From: Idiomarina sp.
Lineage (GTDB): Bacteria > Pseudomonadota > Gammaproteobacteria > Enterobacterales > Alteromonadaceae
DNA length: 33,205 bases
Direction: 5' to 3'
Assembly: GCA_020832105.1 (NCBI GenBank)
Contig: JAFIFH010000010.1
Location: 1-33,205, forward strand
The stretch's first letter is position 1. The number at the start of each line of letters is the position of its first letter. A program made the position numbers and the translations under genes. The notes beneath the pieces were generated by a model. The model was not told the DNA's origin. It searched no databases and saw only the letters and a list, made by a program, of their open reading frames with translations. Positions 18,234 through 27,737 of the stretch are shown here, one piece after another.

Positions 18234-19907
18234 ATGACCGAAAATTTTGCCCAGCTTTTTGAAGAAAGCTTACAAGAAGTCGAAACTCGCCCAGGTGCCA
18301 TCGTTAAAGGTACTATCGTAGCCATCCAGAAAGACCTCATCTTAGTTGATGCTGGCCTTAAATCTGAAAGTGCCATCCCAGCTGAACAGTTCATGAACGC
18401 TCAAGGCGAACTTGAAATTGAAGTTGGTGATGTTGTAGATGTTGCACTGGACGCGGTAGAAGACGGCTTCGGCGAAACCATCCTTTCTCGTGAGAAAGCT
18501 AAGCGCTATGAAGCTTGGCTGCAGCTTGAAAAAGCCTATGAGAATGAAGAAACTGTTATCGGTGTTATCAACGGTAAAGTTAAAGGCGGTTTCACTGTTG
18601 AATTGAACGGTGTTCGCGCTTTCTTACCAGGTTCACTGGTTGACGTACGTCCAGTACGCGACACAGCACACCTGGAAAACAAAGATTTAGAATTCAAAGT
18701 TATCAAGCTTGACCAGAAGCGCAACAACGTTGTCGTTTCTCGCCGTGCTGTTATCGAGAAAGAGAACAGTGCAGAGCGTGAAGAATTGCTTGAAAACCTG
18801 CAGGAAGGCCAGGAAGTCAAAGGTATCGTTAAGAACCTGACTGACTACGGCGCGTTCGTCGATTTAGGCGGCGTTGACGGTCTTCTGCACATTACCGATA
18901 TGGCTTGGAAACGTGTTAAGCACCCAAGTGAAATCGTAAACGTTGGCGACGAAATCAACTGTAAAGTGTTGAAGTTCGATCGTGAGCGTACTCGTGTATC
19001 GTTAGGTCTGAAGCAGCTGGGTGAAGATCCGTGGAGCGATATCGCTACGCGTTACCCTGAAGGTGCTCGCCTGACTGGTCGTGTAACTAACCTGACTGAC
19101 TACGGTTGCTTCGTTGAAATCGAAGAAGGCGTTGAAGGTCTGGTACACGTTTCAGAAATGGATTGGACCAACAAAAACGTTCACCCATCTAAGGTTGTAA
19201 ACCTGGATGACAGCGTTGAAGTGATGGTACTTGAAATTGACGAAGAGCGTCGTCGTATTTCTCTTGGCCTGAAACAGTGCAAGCCTAACCCTTGGGAAGA
19301 GTTTGCTAAGTCGTTCCAGAAAGGCGACAAGGTTAGCGGTAAGATCAAGTCAATCACTGACTTTGGTATCTTTATCGGCCTTGACGGCGGCATCGACGGT
19401 CTGGTTCATCTGTCTGACATTTCCTGGAATGCGAATGGCGAAGAAGCTGTGCGTGAGTACAAGAAAGGTGAAGAAGTTGAAGCTGTGGTCCTGCAGGTTG
19501 ACGCAGAACGTGAGCGTATCTCACTGGGCGTTAAGCAAACCTCAGAAGATCCAGTTAACAACTATCTGACAGCTACCAAGAAGGGTGCTATTGTTACAGG
19601 GACTATCATTGAAGTTGACGCAAAAGGTGCAACTGTAGAGTTGGCTGACGGCGTTGAAGGTTATGTTCGTGTAGCAGACATCTCACGTGACCGTATCGAA
19701 GATGCGAGCACTGTGTTGAAAGCCGGCGAAAGCGTTGAAGCTCGTTTCATGGGCGTTGACCGTAAAAACCGCGTACTAAGCTTGTCTATCAAAGCGAAAG
19801 ACGAAGCTGAAGAGAAAGCAGCGGTAGATTCGGTGAATACTCAGCAAGACGATAAAGCGTTCGGTAACGCAATGGCTGAAGCATTCAAGGCAGCGAAAGA
19901 AGACTAA
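18234..19907 (+). CDS. rpsA: 30S ribosomal protein S1
   Basis: A 557-residue protein, the same length as E. coli S1, with six S1-type OB-fold repeats. The repeats begin near residues 20, 105, 190, 277, 364 and 451 (for example [26 protein letters not shown] and related copies). Repeats 1-2 bind the ribosome, and 3-6 bind and unfold mRNA. It brings mRNAs with structured or weak ribosome sites to the 30S subunit. Codon use is strongly biased (AAC, GGT, CGT, GTT), as expected for a highly expressed gene. It follows cmk and precedes ihfB, the conserved gammaproteobacterial order. Confidence 0.97.
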   Translation: MTENFAQLFEESLQEVETRPGAIVKGTIVAIQKDLILVDAGLKSESAIPAEQFMNAQGELEIEVGDVVDVALDAVEDGFGETILSREKAKRYEAWLQLEKAYENEETVIGVINGKVKGGFTVELNGVRAFLPGSLVDVRPVRDTAHLENKDLEFKVIKLDQKRNNVVVSRRAVIEKENSAEREELLENLQEGQEVKGIVKNLTDYGAFVDLGGVDGLLHITDMAWKRVKHPSEIVNVGDEINCKVLKFDRERTRVSLGLKQLGEDPWSDIATRYPEGARLTGRVTNLTDYGCFVEIEEGVEGLVHVSEMDWTNKNVHPSKVVNLDDSVEVMVLEIDEERRRISLGLKQCKPNPWEEFAKSFQKGDKVSGKIKSITDFGIFIGLDGGIDGLVHLSDISWNANGEEAVREYKKGEEVEAVVLQVDAERERISLGVKQTSEDPVNNYLTATKKGAIVTGTIIEVDAKGATVELADGVEGYVRVADISRDRIEDASTVLKAGESVEARFMGVDRKNRVLSLSIKAKDEAEEKAAVDSVNTQQDDKAFGNAMAEAFKAAKED

Positions 19908-19958
19908 GGTCTTCTGTAGCAGGCGATGTGGCTGCACGTGAGTTGATAAGGATCAGGT

Positions 19959-20249
19959 ATGACGAAATCAGAATTGATCGAACAACTAACGGATCAGCAG
20001 CCACATTTAAGCCCCAAAGAGGTGGAAAAAGCGGTCAAGGAAATACTTGAATCACTTATCCACGCGCTGGCTAGCGGCGACCGTGTCGAAGTCAGAGGTT
20101 TTGGGAGCTTTTCGCTACATTACCGTGAACCCCGTATGGGGCGTAACCCTAAAACTGGGGAGAAGGTTGAGTTAGACGGCAAGTACGTCCCTCACTTCAA
20201 ACCAGGCAAGGCGTTACGGGATCGCGTTAATGCAGTTCACGCTAGCTAA
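19959..20249 (+). CDS. ihfB: Integration host factor subunit beta
   Basis: A 96-residue HU/IHF-family DNA-bending protein. The start [10 protein letters not shown], the [10 protein letters not shown] segment and the DNA-intercalating proline in [12 protein letters not shown] near residue 65 identify the beta subunit. With IhfA it forms the heterodimer that kinks DNA by more than 160 degrees in promoters, recombination and nucleoid packing. AAGGA precedes the ATG. It lies 51 bases after rpsA and is closed by a strong terminator. Confidence 0.95.
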   Translation: MTKSELIEQLTDQQPHLSPKEVEKAVKEILESLIHALASGDRVEVRGFGSFSLHYREPRMGRNPKTGEKVELDGKYVPHFKPGKALRDRVNAVHAS

Positions 20250-20263
20250 CCGTAGGTTTGTAG

Positions 20264-20294
20264 AAAAGGCATGCTATAATGGCATGCCTTTTTT
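20264..20294 (+). terminator. Rho-independent terminator after ihfB
   Basis: An 11-bp perfect stem AAAAGGCATGC (20264-20274) / GCATGCCTTTT (20282-20292) with a 7-base loop, followed by more T. It closes the gyrA-to-ihfB block. Confidence 0.9.
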
Positions 20295-20347
20295 GTAACA
20301 AGTATTTGATCGACGTTTAACCCAATTGAGCGAAAAAAGGAATGCCT

Positions 20348-20602
20348 ATGTGGCGAGCGCTGTTTGTGGTGATACCGCTATTAGCCTTATTTATTCTTGC
20401 GTTAGTCTTCGGCGCGCACAATAAAAACCTGGTTCCGGTAAACTTTATTGTGGCTCAGAAAGAAATGACCATTGCGAGTCTGTTAGCCATTTTTTTGGGG
20501 ATTGGATTCTTTTTTGGTGCCCTGAGTATGGCGTTAAGCTATCTGCGTGAGAAAGGGCGTAACCGTCGTTTGCGTAAGGCCCTCGCGAAACACAACCACT
20601 GA
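20348..20602 (+). CDS. lapA: LapA (DUF1049) inner-membrane protein
   Basis: An 84-residue membrane protein with two hydrophobic segments, about residues 5-23 and 41-65, and a basic C-terminus (RNRRLRKALAK). It belongs to the LapA/YciS family. In E. coli LapA interacts with LapB and the FtsH protease in controlling LpxC and so LPS synthesis. I chose the ATG at 20348 because AGGA is six bases upstream; the alternative ATG at 20342 directly abuts the AGGA, leaving no spacing. lapB begins seven bases after the stop, and pyrF follows, the same order as E. coli yciS-yciM-pyrF. Confidence 0.88.
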   Translation: MWRALFVVIPLLALFILALVFGAHNKNLVPVNFIVAQKEMTIASLLAIFLGIGFFFGALSMALSYLREKGRNRRLRKALAKHNH

Positions 20603-20609
20603 GACTTCT

Positions 20610-21766
20610 ATGCTTGAATTGTTGTTCCTGCTGCTACCTATTGCCGCTGCCTATGGCTGGTTCATGGGCGCAACAGTGTACGTACTGAGCAACGCAAGGA
20701 GCAGGAACAGTTTTCCCAAAAATATGTCACCGGCATTAACTTGCTGCTCTCTGATCAGAGTGACAAAGCAGTTGATTTATTTGTCGATATTCTCGATGTG
20801 GACAGCGAGACCCTGGATACCCACTGGGCGTTAGGTAAACTGTTTCGTCGTCGTGGCGAAATTGAACGCGCCATCCGGATTCACCAGAATCTTATTTCCA
20901 GACCCTCACTATCTGAGCAGGACCGTCACCAGGCATTGTTTGAGCTGGGTGAGGACTATTTGTCTGCGGGCCTATATGACCGTGCAGAGAATATGTTTAC
21001 CGACCTGCAGCAGCATGTGCGCTTTCGCGAAGCCAGTCTTTATAACCTGATCGCCATTTATGAATCCACCCATGAGTGGCATAAAGCGATTAAAGTCGGC
21101 TTAAAAATATCCCGTACCGATAAAAGCGTTGAGCCAACCATTGCTCAGTTTTATTGCGAACTGGCGGACTTACAGGACAACCCTGAAACCGCATTAAAAT
21201 TCTACGAGAAAGCCCTTAAACATGATCGTAACTGCGTCCGCGCAACCTTGGCGCTTGGCCGTTGGTGGATGGGGCAGGGGCGCTTTAAGAAAGGGTTAAA
21301 TTATCTTATTAATGTCCATCGACAGGACATACAGTTCACCTCTGAAGCTTTACCGTTAATTAAGGACGCGTATTACGCCCTGGAAGACAAACCGGGGTTA
21401 GTCAGCTATTTACATGAGTGTATTCAAAGCGCCCCCACGGCGAGCGTGGTGGTGATGCTCGCTGATTTAATTGCCGAGCAAAATCATGTTGAAGAAGCCG
21501 AGCGTTTTCTTTTTCAGGCGCTGGCGGACAACCCAACCACCAAAGGCTTTCATAAACTGATTGACCTGCACATTCGCACCGCCGAATCCGGTAAAGCCAG
21601 AGACAGCCTGGTGATGTTGCGCAATATGGTGGCCGAAAGACTCAAACAGAATCCGAAATATCTTTGTCGCCATTGTGGGTTTTCCGGGCAGACCTTGTAT
21701 TGGCATTGCCCGTCCTGTAAATCCTGGGCCACCATTAAGCCCACCAAAGGGTTAGATGGCGATTAA
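20610..21766 (+). pseudogene. lapB: lapB with an apparent one-base deletion near codon 20
   Basis: LapB (YciM) is a membrane-anchored TPR protein with a C-terminal rubredoxin-like zinc site. It directs FtsH to degrade LpxC and so limits LPS synthesis. The ATG at 20610 begins the typical anchor MLELLFLLLPIAAAYGWFMG, but this frame then leaves the family sequence. The correct continuation (RNSV, EQFSQKYVTGINLLLSDQ, then the TPR repeats) is in another frame and runs unbroken to 21766. Restoring one C in ATGGGC-GCAAC at about 20669 would give M-G-R-N-S-V and a protein of about 385 residues (E. coli 389). The second frame has no ATG or GTG before a TTG at 20741. The zinc cysteines CRHCGF and CPSC are intact at the end. 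It is either a real disruption or, more likely, a sequencing or assembly error. Confidence 0.85.
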
Positions 21767-21809
21767 ACCCGCTACCTGTGCGTCTTGCACCAAATGAAAG
21801 GAATGCTTG

Positions 21810-22499
21810 ATGAAAAAAGTAATCGTTGCTTTGGACTATTCGAACCAGGATGACGCCCTGGGATTTGTTAAAAACTTAGATCCTGCTTTGTGTCGGGTCA
21901 AGGTCGGTAAAGAGCTGTTCACCAGTGCAGGCCCGCAACTTGTGCACAAATTGCATGCCCTTGGCTTTGAAGTATTTCTCGACTTAAAATTTCACGATAT
22001 CCCGGCAACCACCGCTAAGGCAGTACAAGCGGCAGCTGAGCTTGGTGTATGGATGGTTAATGTGCATGCCAGCGGCGGCACTGAAATGATGCAAGCAGCG
22101 GCGGACGCCCTTAAACCATATGGTGACAGTGCGCCTAAGCTTATCGCGGTGACGGTACTCACTAGCATGTCTCCTGTACAATTGGAGGAGCTTGGGGTGA
22201 GTCGTCCGCTCCCTGCGCAAGTACTAGCATTGGCGCAGATGGCTCATGATTGTGGCCTTGACGGGGTGGTGTGCTCCGCTCAGGAAGCGCGGATTATCCG
22301 AGAAAGCCTTGGCAATGAGTTTTTACTGGTCACCCCCGGTATTCGGCCAGCAGGTTCTGCACTGAATGACCAGAAACGCGTGATGACACCGGCGGAGGCG
22401 ATTAATGCTGGGGTTAGTTACCTGGTGATGGGCCGACCTATCCGCGAGGCTAAAGACCCTATTGCCGAACTCAAACAAATTCATCAAGAATTGCACTGA
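21810..22499 (+). CDS. pyrF: Orotidine 5'-phosphate decarboxylase
   Basis: A 229-residue OMP decarboxylase, the last step of UMP synthesis. VALDY near residue 6, KVGKELF at 31-37, and the catalytic signature DLKFHDIP with Lys60 are present. The phosphate-binding end TPGIRPAG and VMGRPI are also visible. The ATG at 21810 is preferred to the TTG one codon earlier; AAAGGA lies seven bases upstream. It follows lapB by 43 bases on the same strand, as in E. coli, and is likely co-transcribed. Confidence 0.95.
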   Translation: MKKVIVALDYSNQDDALGFVKNLDPALCRVKVGKELFTSAGPQLVHKLHALGFEVFLDLKFHDIPATTAKAVQAAAELGVWMVNVHASGGTEMMQAAADALKPYGDSAPKLIAVTVLTSMSPVQLEELGVSRPLPAQVLALAQMAHDCGLDGVVCSAQEARIIRESLGNEFLLVTPGIRPAGSALNDQKRVMTPAEAINAGVSYLVMGRPIREAKDPIAELKQIHQELH

Positions 22500-22555
22500 G
22501 CTTGTAGGTTATAGCGTATTCAACCCTCACTAGCGTGGAACTTATCTATACTTGA

Positions 22556-22578
22556 AAAGCTGCAAGGAGTGCAGCTTT
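22556..22578. other. Hairpin between pyrF and the ComEA-like gene
   Basis: AAAGCTGCA (22556-22564), loop AGGAG, TGCAGCTTT (22570-22578): a perfect 9-bp stem. Only CATTT follows, so it would be a weak terminator for pyrF. It may instead be a leader hairpin of the next gene, whose ATG is 18 bases further on. Confidence 0.45.
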
Positions 22579-22596
22579 CATTTAAGGATAAACCCT

Positions 22597-22917
22597 ATGT
22601 TAGCCAAAACCCTGATGTTCGCATCTCTGCTTACCCCATTAGTATTCACAACCCCGGTCGTTGCTGAAAGCGCGCCACTATTCTCTGTCAGTGGTACTGC
22701 GGTTCAAGACAGTCAAGTCGCAGCCAGGATCAATATCAATCAGGCCACCGCAGAGCAGTTAGCTCGGGCGTTACACGGCGTTGGTATGGCCCGTGCGCGT
22801 GCTATCGTAGAGCTGCGCGAGCAGTTGGGTGGTTTCAAAGATATTGAAGATTTACTGCAAGTGCGGGGGCTGGGCGTTAAGGTACTGGAAGATAACAAAG
22901 AACGTATTGAACTGTAA
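22597..22917 (+). CDS. Secreted ComEA-family helix-hairpin-helix protein
   Basis: A 106-residue protein. A signal peptide occupies roughly residues 1-24 (hydrophobic core MFASLLTPLVFTTPVV, then AES). A helix-hairpin-helix DNA-binding domain fills about residues 44-106, with ININQATAEQLARAL, GVGMARARAIVELR, GGFKDIEDLLQVRGLG and a final KERIEL. This is the ComEA/YbaV family. In naturally competent Vibrio, ComEA binds incoming DNA in the periplasm and ratchets it inward. A competence role is therefore possible, but this short form is widespread in bacteria not shown to be competent. AAGGA precedes the ATG. It is the last gene before the terminator facing rne. Confidence 0.85.
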   Translation: MLAKTLMFASLLTPLVFTTPVVAESAPLFSVSGTAVQDSQVAARININQATAEQLARALHGVGMARARAIVELREQLGGFKDIEDLLQVRGLGVKVLEDNKERIEL

Positions 22918-22950
22918 GGCTCTTGTCTGTTGAGTTCGAGTTGCATAAAA

Positions 22951-22980
22951 AAAGGCCCGCTGGATGCGGGCCTTTCTATT
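22951..22980. terminator. Bidirectional terminator between the ComEA-like gene and rne
   Basis: AAAGGCCCGC (22951-22960), loop TGGAT, GCGGGCCTTT (22966-22975), followed by CTATTTT. The A run on the left serves the minus-strand rne transcript. Confidence 0.88.
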
Positions 22981-22997
22981 TTAAGTTTGCTGTGGCT

Positions 22998-25900
22998 TTA
23001 GTCATCAACCTTACAGCGAGCAGGTTGTGCAGACGCACGGTTCTTCGCTTGCTGCATGCTGGCTTGTTTTGTCGATTCCCCAGCTACTGCGCGGGACGAT
23101 TGGTCTGCAACTGACAGCGCTTGCCCTAAGTTATCAGCAGGGTTCGCAGACGCTTTTTGCATCCCGGCACTTGCTGCAGCGCGACCACGGGGGGCTGGCT
23201 GCTTCGCCGGCGCTGGTTGAGCTTTAAGCGGAGCTTCGTCCTTGCTAGCAGGCGCGGACTCAACCGAAGGCTTGGTTGCCTCCTGCACTGGTTCAACAGG
23301 GGCGCTTTGCTGCTCTGATACGTCAGCGACAGGAGCGCTGCTGGCCGGCGTTTCGACTTTTTGCGGCGCAGTTTCAGCTGCTACTTGTTTCTCAGCATCG
23401 GCTGTTGCACTCACAGGTTTAGCGTCCGCATGCTCAGCAGTGGCTGGCGTGGCTTCTGCTTTCGTTGCTTCTGCTTTAGCCGCTGAAGTCGGCTCAGACG
23501 ATTGCTCGGCCGGCTCTGCTTGTGGCTTATCACCATCAGCTGCGTCTGCAGATGCTGTGTTTTCTGCCTGCTCTTGCTTACGACGTTGTCCAGCTGCACG
23601 CATGTGACGTGGCGAGCGGCGATCTCGTTGCTGACCATTGCCTTTACGCTTATCACTTGACTCAGTGGCGCTGTCTTGAGCTGTGCTTTCTTTAGACGAG
23701 CTTTCTTTAGACGTGCTCTCATTAGAGGTAGCGTCCGTGGCAGCACTGTCGGCGGTTACCGGTTGACTGTTGTCAGCTGCACTGACTTCAGTTGGGCTGG
23801 CTTTAGTCTCATCAGTCTTTTGCGTACTCGCATTTTTAATGTGTCTTGCGGTCGCTTCACTCACTGCTCCCGGCGTAGCTGATTCAGCTTGCGCAGTTGC
23901 TGGCGAACTTTGTTGCTTGTCATCCGCTTTGGTGTCAGCTTCAACTTGAGGTGCTGGGGCCTTAGCGACCTTCGCTTCAGGTGTTTGCACTGGCGTAGCT
24001 TCTGCTTCTTTTGCTTCAACCTGTGCGGATGATGCTGCAGCTGCTTTACCAGGTGACGCTTTTACTCGCACTGATTTGTTGAGTTTGCGACGTTGGCGAC
24101 GTTCTTTCAGCTGCTCGTTTTGCGTTGCTGGCTTATGCTCGCTCGCTTCAGTTTGTTGCTGAGCCTGCGGGGCACTCGCTTGCTGCTCGTCAGGGCGCTG
24201 GCTCGGGTTCTTACGACGACGGTTACGACGACCGCGGCCCTCACCGGTTCTGCCTTCTGTTGACTTATCATCAGCATCTTTCGGGCCACGCTCTGGGCGG
24301 CTCGTTGTGGCTGGTTTATCTTCTACTTTGTCGTCTGCATGTTTCGGTGAACGTTTTGCGTCCGCGTTACGATTGGCGTCCTGAGGGCGTCGACGATTCT
24401 GACCACCACGACGACTATTGCGGCGAGGTTCTTCAGTATTGCTCCGGTTTTGAGCAGGGGCCTGAGTATTCTGTTTAGGCTTCGGTTCAGTGGTCTCGGT
24501 TTCTTCGACCACGAACAAGCTTTGTAACTTGCTCGCAATACGGCTAAACAACGAGGGTCCACTTGCCGCAGGTTTTGCCTGTTTCGCCGGGCTTACCGCG
24601 GCAGCCTGCGGGGCAGGTGCTTCTGGTGCTACCAATGTCTTTAACGCAGGCTCATCACTGGCGCGCTCGCGAACCGGTGCAATAATGATACCGCGGGCTT
24701 CAGACTGAGTGATCAGCTGAATACTTTGCGCGTCATCCATTTCGTCAGTACGTAGTCGTTGTACGTCAAAATGCGGTGTGTCTAGGTTCTGATTTGGAAT
24801 CACCAGCACACGTACTTTATGGCGCTTTTCAACTTCATTGACCGAGCTACGTTTCTCATTGAGGAGATAAGTAGCAACTTCAATCGGCACCTGGGCATTA
24901 ATTTGTGCGGTATTGTCTTTTAGCGCTTCTTCTTCAATTAAGCGTAAAATTGAAAGTGCCAGCGATTCATTACTACGAATGGTGCCTTGTCCGTTACAAC
25001 GAGGGCATACGTGGTTAGAGGATTCACCCAGCGAAGGACGCAAACGCTGACGCGACATTTCTAGCAAGCCAAAACGAGAAATGCGCGCAGTCTGAATGCG
25101 GGCACGGTCTTGTTTCAAGGCTTCTTTTAAACGGTTCTCAACTTCGCGCTGGTTGCGCGGCGGGGTCATATCGATAAAGTCGATAACAATCAAACCACCG
25201 ACATCACGTAAACGTAGCTGGCGGGCAATTTCTTCAGCCGCTTCCAGGTTGGTTTGCAATGCAGTTTCCTCGATATCGCCGCCTTTTGTTGCTTTGGCTG
25301 AGTTGATATCGATGGAGGTCAGTGCTTCAGTCGGGTCAATTGACACCGAGCCGCCGGAAGGTAAACGCACTTCACGCTGAAACGCAGATTCGATTTGTGA
25401 TTCGATTTGGTAGTGATTAAATAATGGAACGTCGCCTTGATACAGCTTAACCCGTTGCACAAAATCAGGACGTACCAGGTTAATATGCTCTTTCGCACGC
25501 TCAAAAATTTCCGCGTCATCAATCAGGATTTCGCCGATATCGCGACGCAGATAATCACGAATTGCGCGGAAAATAACGTTGCTTTCCTGATGTATCAGGA
25601 ACGGGGCAGGGCGAGACTCTGCTGCTTCTTCAATTGCCTGCCAGTGATGTAGTAATACTTTTAAATCCCAGGCCAGTTCTTCTGCAGACTTACCAACACC
25701 CGCAGTACGCACAATTAAACCCATGCCGTCTGGTAATTCGAGCGTGGACAGGGCGTCTTTAAGCTGATTGCGCTCGTCGCCCTCAATGCGACGTGAGATA
25801 CCACCGGCGCGAGGATTATTTGGCATCAGGACCAGGTAACTACCTGCCAGAGAAATAAACGTCGTCAGCGCAGCACCTTTCTGGCCGCGCTCTTCTTTAT

Positions 25901-26213
25901 CTACTTGGACAATAACCTGTTGACCTTCCTGAATAACGTCTTTGATATTCGGGCGGCCGTCAAACTTGTAACCTTTGGGGAAATAGGTTCTGGCGATCTC
26001 TTTGAGGGGAAGGAAACCGTGGCGGTCTGCACCATAGTCAACAAAGGCAGCTTCCAGGCTGGGTTCGACGCGGGTGATTTTGCCTTTATAGATGTTGGAC
26101 TTTTTCTGCTCATGACCAGGACTTTCAATGTCAAGATCATACAAGCGTTGGCCATCTACCAGCGCTACACGAAGTTCTTCTTGCTGCGTGGCATTGATCA
26201 GCATTCTTTTCAT
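22998..26213 (-). CDS. rne: Ribonuclease E
   Basis: A 1071-residue endoribonuclease, the core of the RNA degradosome. In the N-terminal catalytic half an S1 domain covers about residues 37-119. Asp302 (TSIDINS) and Asp345 (LIVIDFIDM) are the magnesium ligands, and CPRC at 403-406 is the zinc-link; all are one less than in E. coli. Residues about 554-567 ([14 protein letters not shown]) look like the amphipathic membrane-anchoring helix. The rest is disordered and rich in Ala, Glu, Lys, Gln and Ser, with arginine-rich patches. [13 protein letters not shown] resembles the E. coli region beside the RhlB helicase site. A late [13 protein letters not shown] may be a variant of the PNPase-binding motif. 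It is divergent from rluC, as in E. coli. Confidence 0.96.
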   Translation of the reverse strand: MKRMLINATQQEELRVALVDGQRLYDLDIESPGHEQKKSNIYKGKITRVEPSLEAAFVDYGADRHGFLPLKEIARTYFPKGYKFDGRPNIKDVIQEGQQVIVQVDKEERGQKGAALTTFISLAGSYLVLMPNNPRAGGISRRIEGDERNQLKDALSTLELPDGMGLIVRTAGVGKSAEELAWDLKVLLHHWQAIEEAAESRPAPFLIHQESNVIFRAIRDYLRRDIGEILIDDAEIFERAKEHINLVRPDFVQRVKLYQGDVPLFNHYQIESQIESAFQREVRLPSGGSVSIDPTEALTSIDINSAKATKGGDIEETALQTNLEAAEEIARQLRLRDVGGLIVIDFIDMTPPRNQREVENRLKEALKQDRARIQTARISRFGLLEMSRQRLRPSLGESSNHVCPRCNGQGTIRSNESLALSILRLIEEEALKDNTAQINAQVPIEVATYLLNEKRSSVNEVEKRHKVRVLVIPNQNLDTPHFDVQRLRTDEMDDAQSIQLITQSEARGIIIAPVRERASDEPALKTLVAPEAPAPQAAAVSPAKQAKPAASGPSLFSRIASKLQSLFVVEETETTEPKPKQNTQAPAQNRSNTEEPRRNSRRGGQNRRRPQDANRNADAKRSPKHADDKVEDKPATTSRPERGPKDADDKSTEGRTGEGRGRRNRRRKNPSQRPDEQQASAPQAQQQTEASEHKPATQNEQLKERRQRRKLNKSVRVKASPGKAAAASSAQVEAKEAEATPVQTPEAKVAKAPAPQVEADTKADDKQQSSPATAQAESATPGAVSEATARHIKNASTQKTDETKASPTEVSAADNSQPVTADSAATDATSNESTSKESSSKESTAQDSATESSDKRKGNGQQRDRRSPRHMRAAGQRRKQEQAENTASADAADGDKPQAEPAEQSSEPTSAAKAEATKAEATPATAEHADAKPVSATADAEKQVAAETAPQKVETPASSAPVADVSEQQSAPVEPVQEATKPSVESAPASKDEAPLKAQPAPAKQPAPRGRAAASAGMQKASANPADNLGQALSVADQSSRAVAGESTKQASMQQAKNRASAQPARCKVDD
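23685..23729 (-). repeat. 15-bp tandem repeat inside rne
   Basis: Three adjacent 15-bp units (23685-23699, 23700-23714, 23715-23729). The first two differ at only the last base; the third is degenerate. They encode repeated Ser-Lys/Asn-Glu-Ser units in the disordered tail of RNase E. A likely site of length variation by slippage. Confidence 0.7.
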
Positions 26214-26423
26214 AGTTTGTGACTCTTCATAATAGTTACGAAAATAGCCACAACACTACACGACACGCGGTGGTCCGCGAACGCACGTATTTGTTTGCTT
26301 TATATTGCTTTTTCAACCGCTCATTCAAAGCACGGGCCAGGCCAACATTGGATGGTTCTGCCCTGACGTAACGCGAAGACCTTTGTTTGCGCATACGTCG
26401 CCATGAATGTACCTACCCGTCCT

Positions 26424-26462
26424 GGTGAACAAATTTGTATCAGTGATACAGATTTGTTCACC
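26424..26462 (-). promoter_or_regulatory. rne leader hairpin A
   Basis: A 39-bp near-perfect palindrome: GGTGAACAAAT (26424-26434) pairs with ATTTGTTCACC (26452-26462), and TGTATCA pairs with TGATACA inside, with a single T/G mismatch between the two blocks. In the rne transcript it would be a long stem. By position it could serve the role of the stem-loops through which RNase E senses its own leader in E. coli. Confidence 0.6.
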
Positions 26463-26489
26463 GCCACACTGAATCGGATTCAATGTAAG

Positions 26490-26526
26490 ACGTGTAGTAA
26501 AAATTTTTTACTAAGCCTACACACGT
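26490..26526 (-). promoter_or_regulatory. rne leader hairpin B
   Basis: TAGTAAAAA (26495-26503), one base, TTTTTACTA (26505-26513), a perfect inverted repeat. Outer partly pairing GTGTAG and CTACAC segments flank it. In the rne leader its A/U-rich run is a plausible RNase E cleavage substrate. Confidence 0.5.
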
Positions 26527-26742
26527 TACGCCGTGTTGGTGCTGTTGCTTCGATAATTTACTTCAACTGGAACAATATAAGGATGGCTTAACAAAGCTAA
26601 ACATGTACGCTCTTTAGCTGAGTTTGCTGGGCCTGACGCATCAACATCTCTAACCGTATGCTGACGAGGCTCTCACCACTTTTTACTCCAATGTTGCATT
26701 GTCGCATTCTTTCGCTAGCTTTGACAAGCAGAGTTTACTAGA

Positions 26743-27708
26743 ATGCGCGCCATGACAGATACTGATACCCCCACAAATAAAGGCGTCCAATGGCTGGATA
26801 TCGATCACGATATGGCCGGGCAGCGCATCGATAACTTTCTCCGAACTCAGCTCAAAGGGGTTCCGAAGAGTATGATTTACCGTATCCTGCGAAAAGGTGA
26901 GGTCCGTGTGAATAAGAAACGGATTAAGCCAGACTACAAATTGCAGGACGGTGACCAGGTCAGGGTGCCGCCGGTGCGGGTTTCGCCCCCGAGCGACCTG
27001 CCTAATCCGAACCTGGCTCAGGTCAATCAACTTACCGACCGTATCTTATTTGAAGACGATTCGTTGCTGGTGGTAAATAAGCCAGCGGGTATGGCGGTAC
27101 ATGGGGGTTCAGGCATTAGTTTTGGCCTGATAGAGGCGCTCAGAAGCTTACGTGGCAGCGATACATTAGAGCTCGTGCACCGATTAGATCGCGAAACCTC
27201 TGGCTGCCTGCTGGTGGCAAAGAAGCGCTCTATCCTACGGGCCTTAAATACCCAGTTACGCGATAAAGAAATGAAGAAGGTCTACCTGGCGCTTGTGGCC
27301 GGGGAGTGGAGTAAGCTGGACCGCGGTGTCACTGCGCCTTTACGCAAACATGTACTGCAAAGTGGTGAACGAATGGTGCGCGTGGATAAAGAGGGGAAAC
27401 CGTCTGAAACGCGCTTTAAAATTCGCCAGCGCTATGCGCAAGGTACATTGGTTCAGGCAAGTCCGGTGACCGGGCGAACCCACCAAATTCGTGTGCATGC
27501 CCAGGTTACCGGTCACCCCATTGCAATGGACGACAAGTATGGGGATGCTGAATTTTCCCAGCAAATGCACAAGCTTGGCTTAAATCGGTTATTTCTCCAT
27601 GCAGAGACCTTAAGCTTTATTCATCCGAAGACAGAGCAGTGGATGACGGTGCAAGCACCGTTAGATACGCAACTGCTGCAGGTCCTGGAACAACTGAACA
27701 AAGTGTAA
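26743..27708 (+). CDS. rluC: 23S rRNA pseudouridine synthase RluC
   Basis: A 321-residue RluA-family pseudouridine synthase. An S4 RNA-binding domain lies at about residues 27-85 (GQRIDNFLRTQLKGVPKSMI, then RKGEVRVNKKRIKP, nearly identical to E. coli RluC). The catalytic aspartate is Asp149 in the HRLDRETSG signature. RluC modifies U955, U2504 and U2580 of 23S rRNA near the peptidyl-transferase centre. The start is uncertain: ATG at 26743 or at 26752 (MTDTD), neither with a clear Shine-Dalgarno. It is divergent from rne, the conserved arrangement, and a HAD gene follows within 30 bases. Confidence 0.94.
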   Translation: MRAMTDTDTPTNKGVQWLDIDHDMAGQRIDNFLRTQLKGVPKSMIYRILRKGEVRVNKKRIKPDYKLQDGDQVRVPPVRVSPPSDLPNPNLAQVNQLTDRILFEDDSLLVVNKPAGMAVHGGSGISFGLIEALRSLRGSDTLELVHRLDRETSGCLLVAKKRSILRALNTQLRDKEMKKVYLALVAGEWSKLDRGVTAPLRKHVLQSGERMVRVDKEGKPSETRFKIRQRYAQGTLVQASPVTGRTHQIRVHAQVTGHPIAMDDKYGDAEFSQQMHKLGLNRLFLHAETLSFIHPKTEQWMTVQAPLDTQLLQVLEQLNKV

Positions 27709-27737
27709 CCGCCACTATGGTTAAACGGACACCCGCT

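Larger units (their letters stand above)
26214..26742. promoter_or_regulatory. Divergent rne/rluC region with structured rne leader
   Basis: This 529-bp gap holds no supportable gene. On the minus strand a possible rne promoter is -35 TTTAGC (26601-26596), 16-bp spacer, -10 TATATT (26579-26574). That gives a leader of about 350 nt, close to the 361-nt autoregulatory rne leader of E. coli. Two strong hairpins, listed separately, lie inside it. A TTGACA near 26721 faces rluC but lacks a convincing -10. A small open frame at 26403-26591 runs through the hairpins and is rejected. Confidence 0.5.

Noticed and set aside
20660..20741. Programmed ribosomal frameshift in lapB
   Set aside because: No slippery heptamer or downstream stimulatory structure is visible, and lapB is not known to use one; a missing base explains it better.
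23242..24478. Several open frames antisense to the RNase E tail
   Set aside because: They mirror the low-complexity Ala/Glu/Lys/Gln coding sequence and have no motifs or ribosome sites of their own.
26424..26462. 39-bp palindrome as a phage attachment or integration site
   Set aside because: There is no integrase, no second copy in the window and no tRNA; its place in the rne leader gives a better explanation.
26403..26591. 62-residue open frame in the rne/rluC gap
   Set aside because: It is built from the two leader hairpins, lacks a good ribosome site and resembles nothing known.
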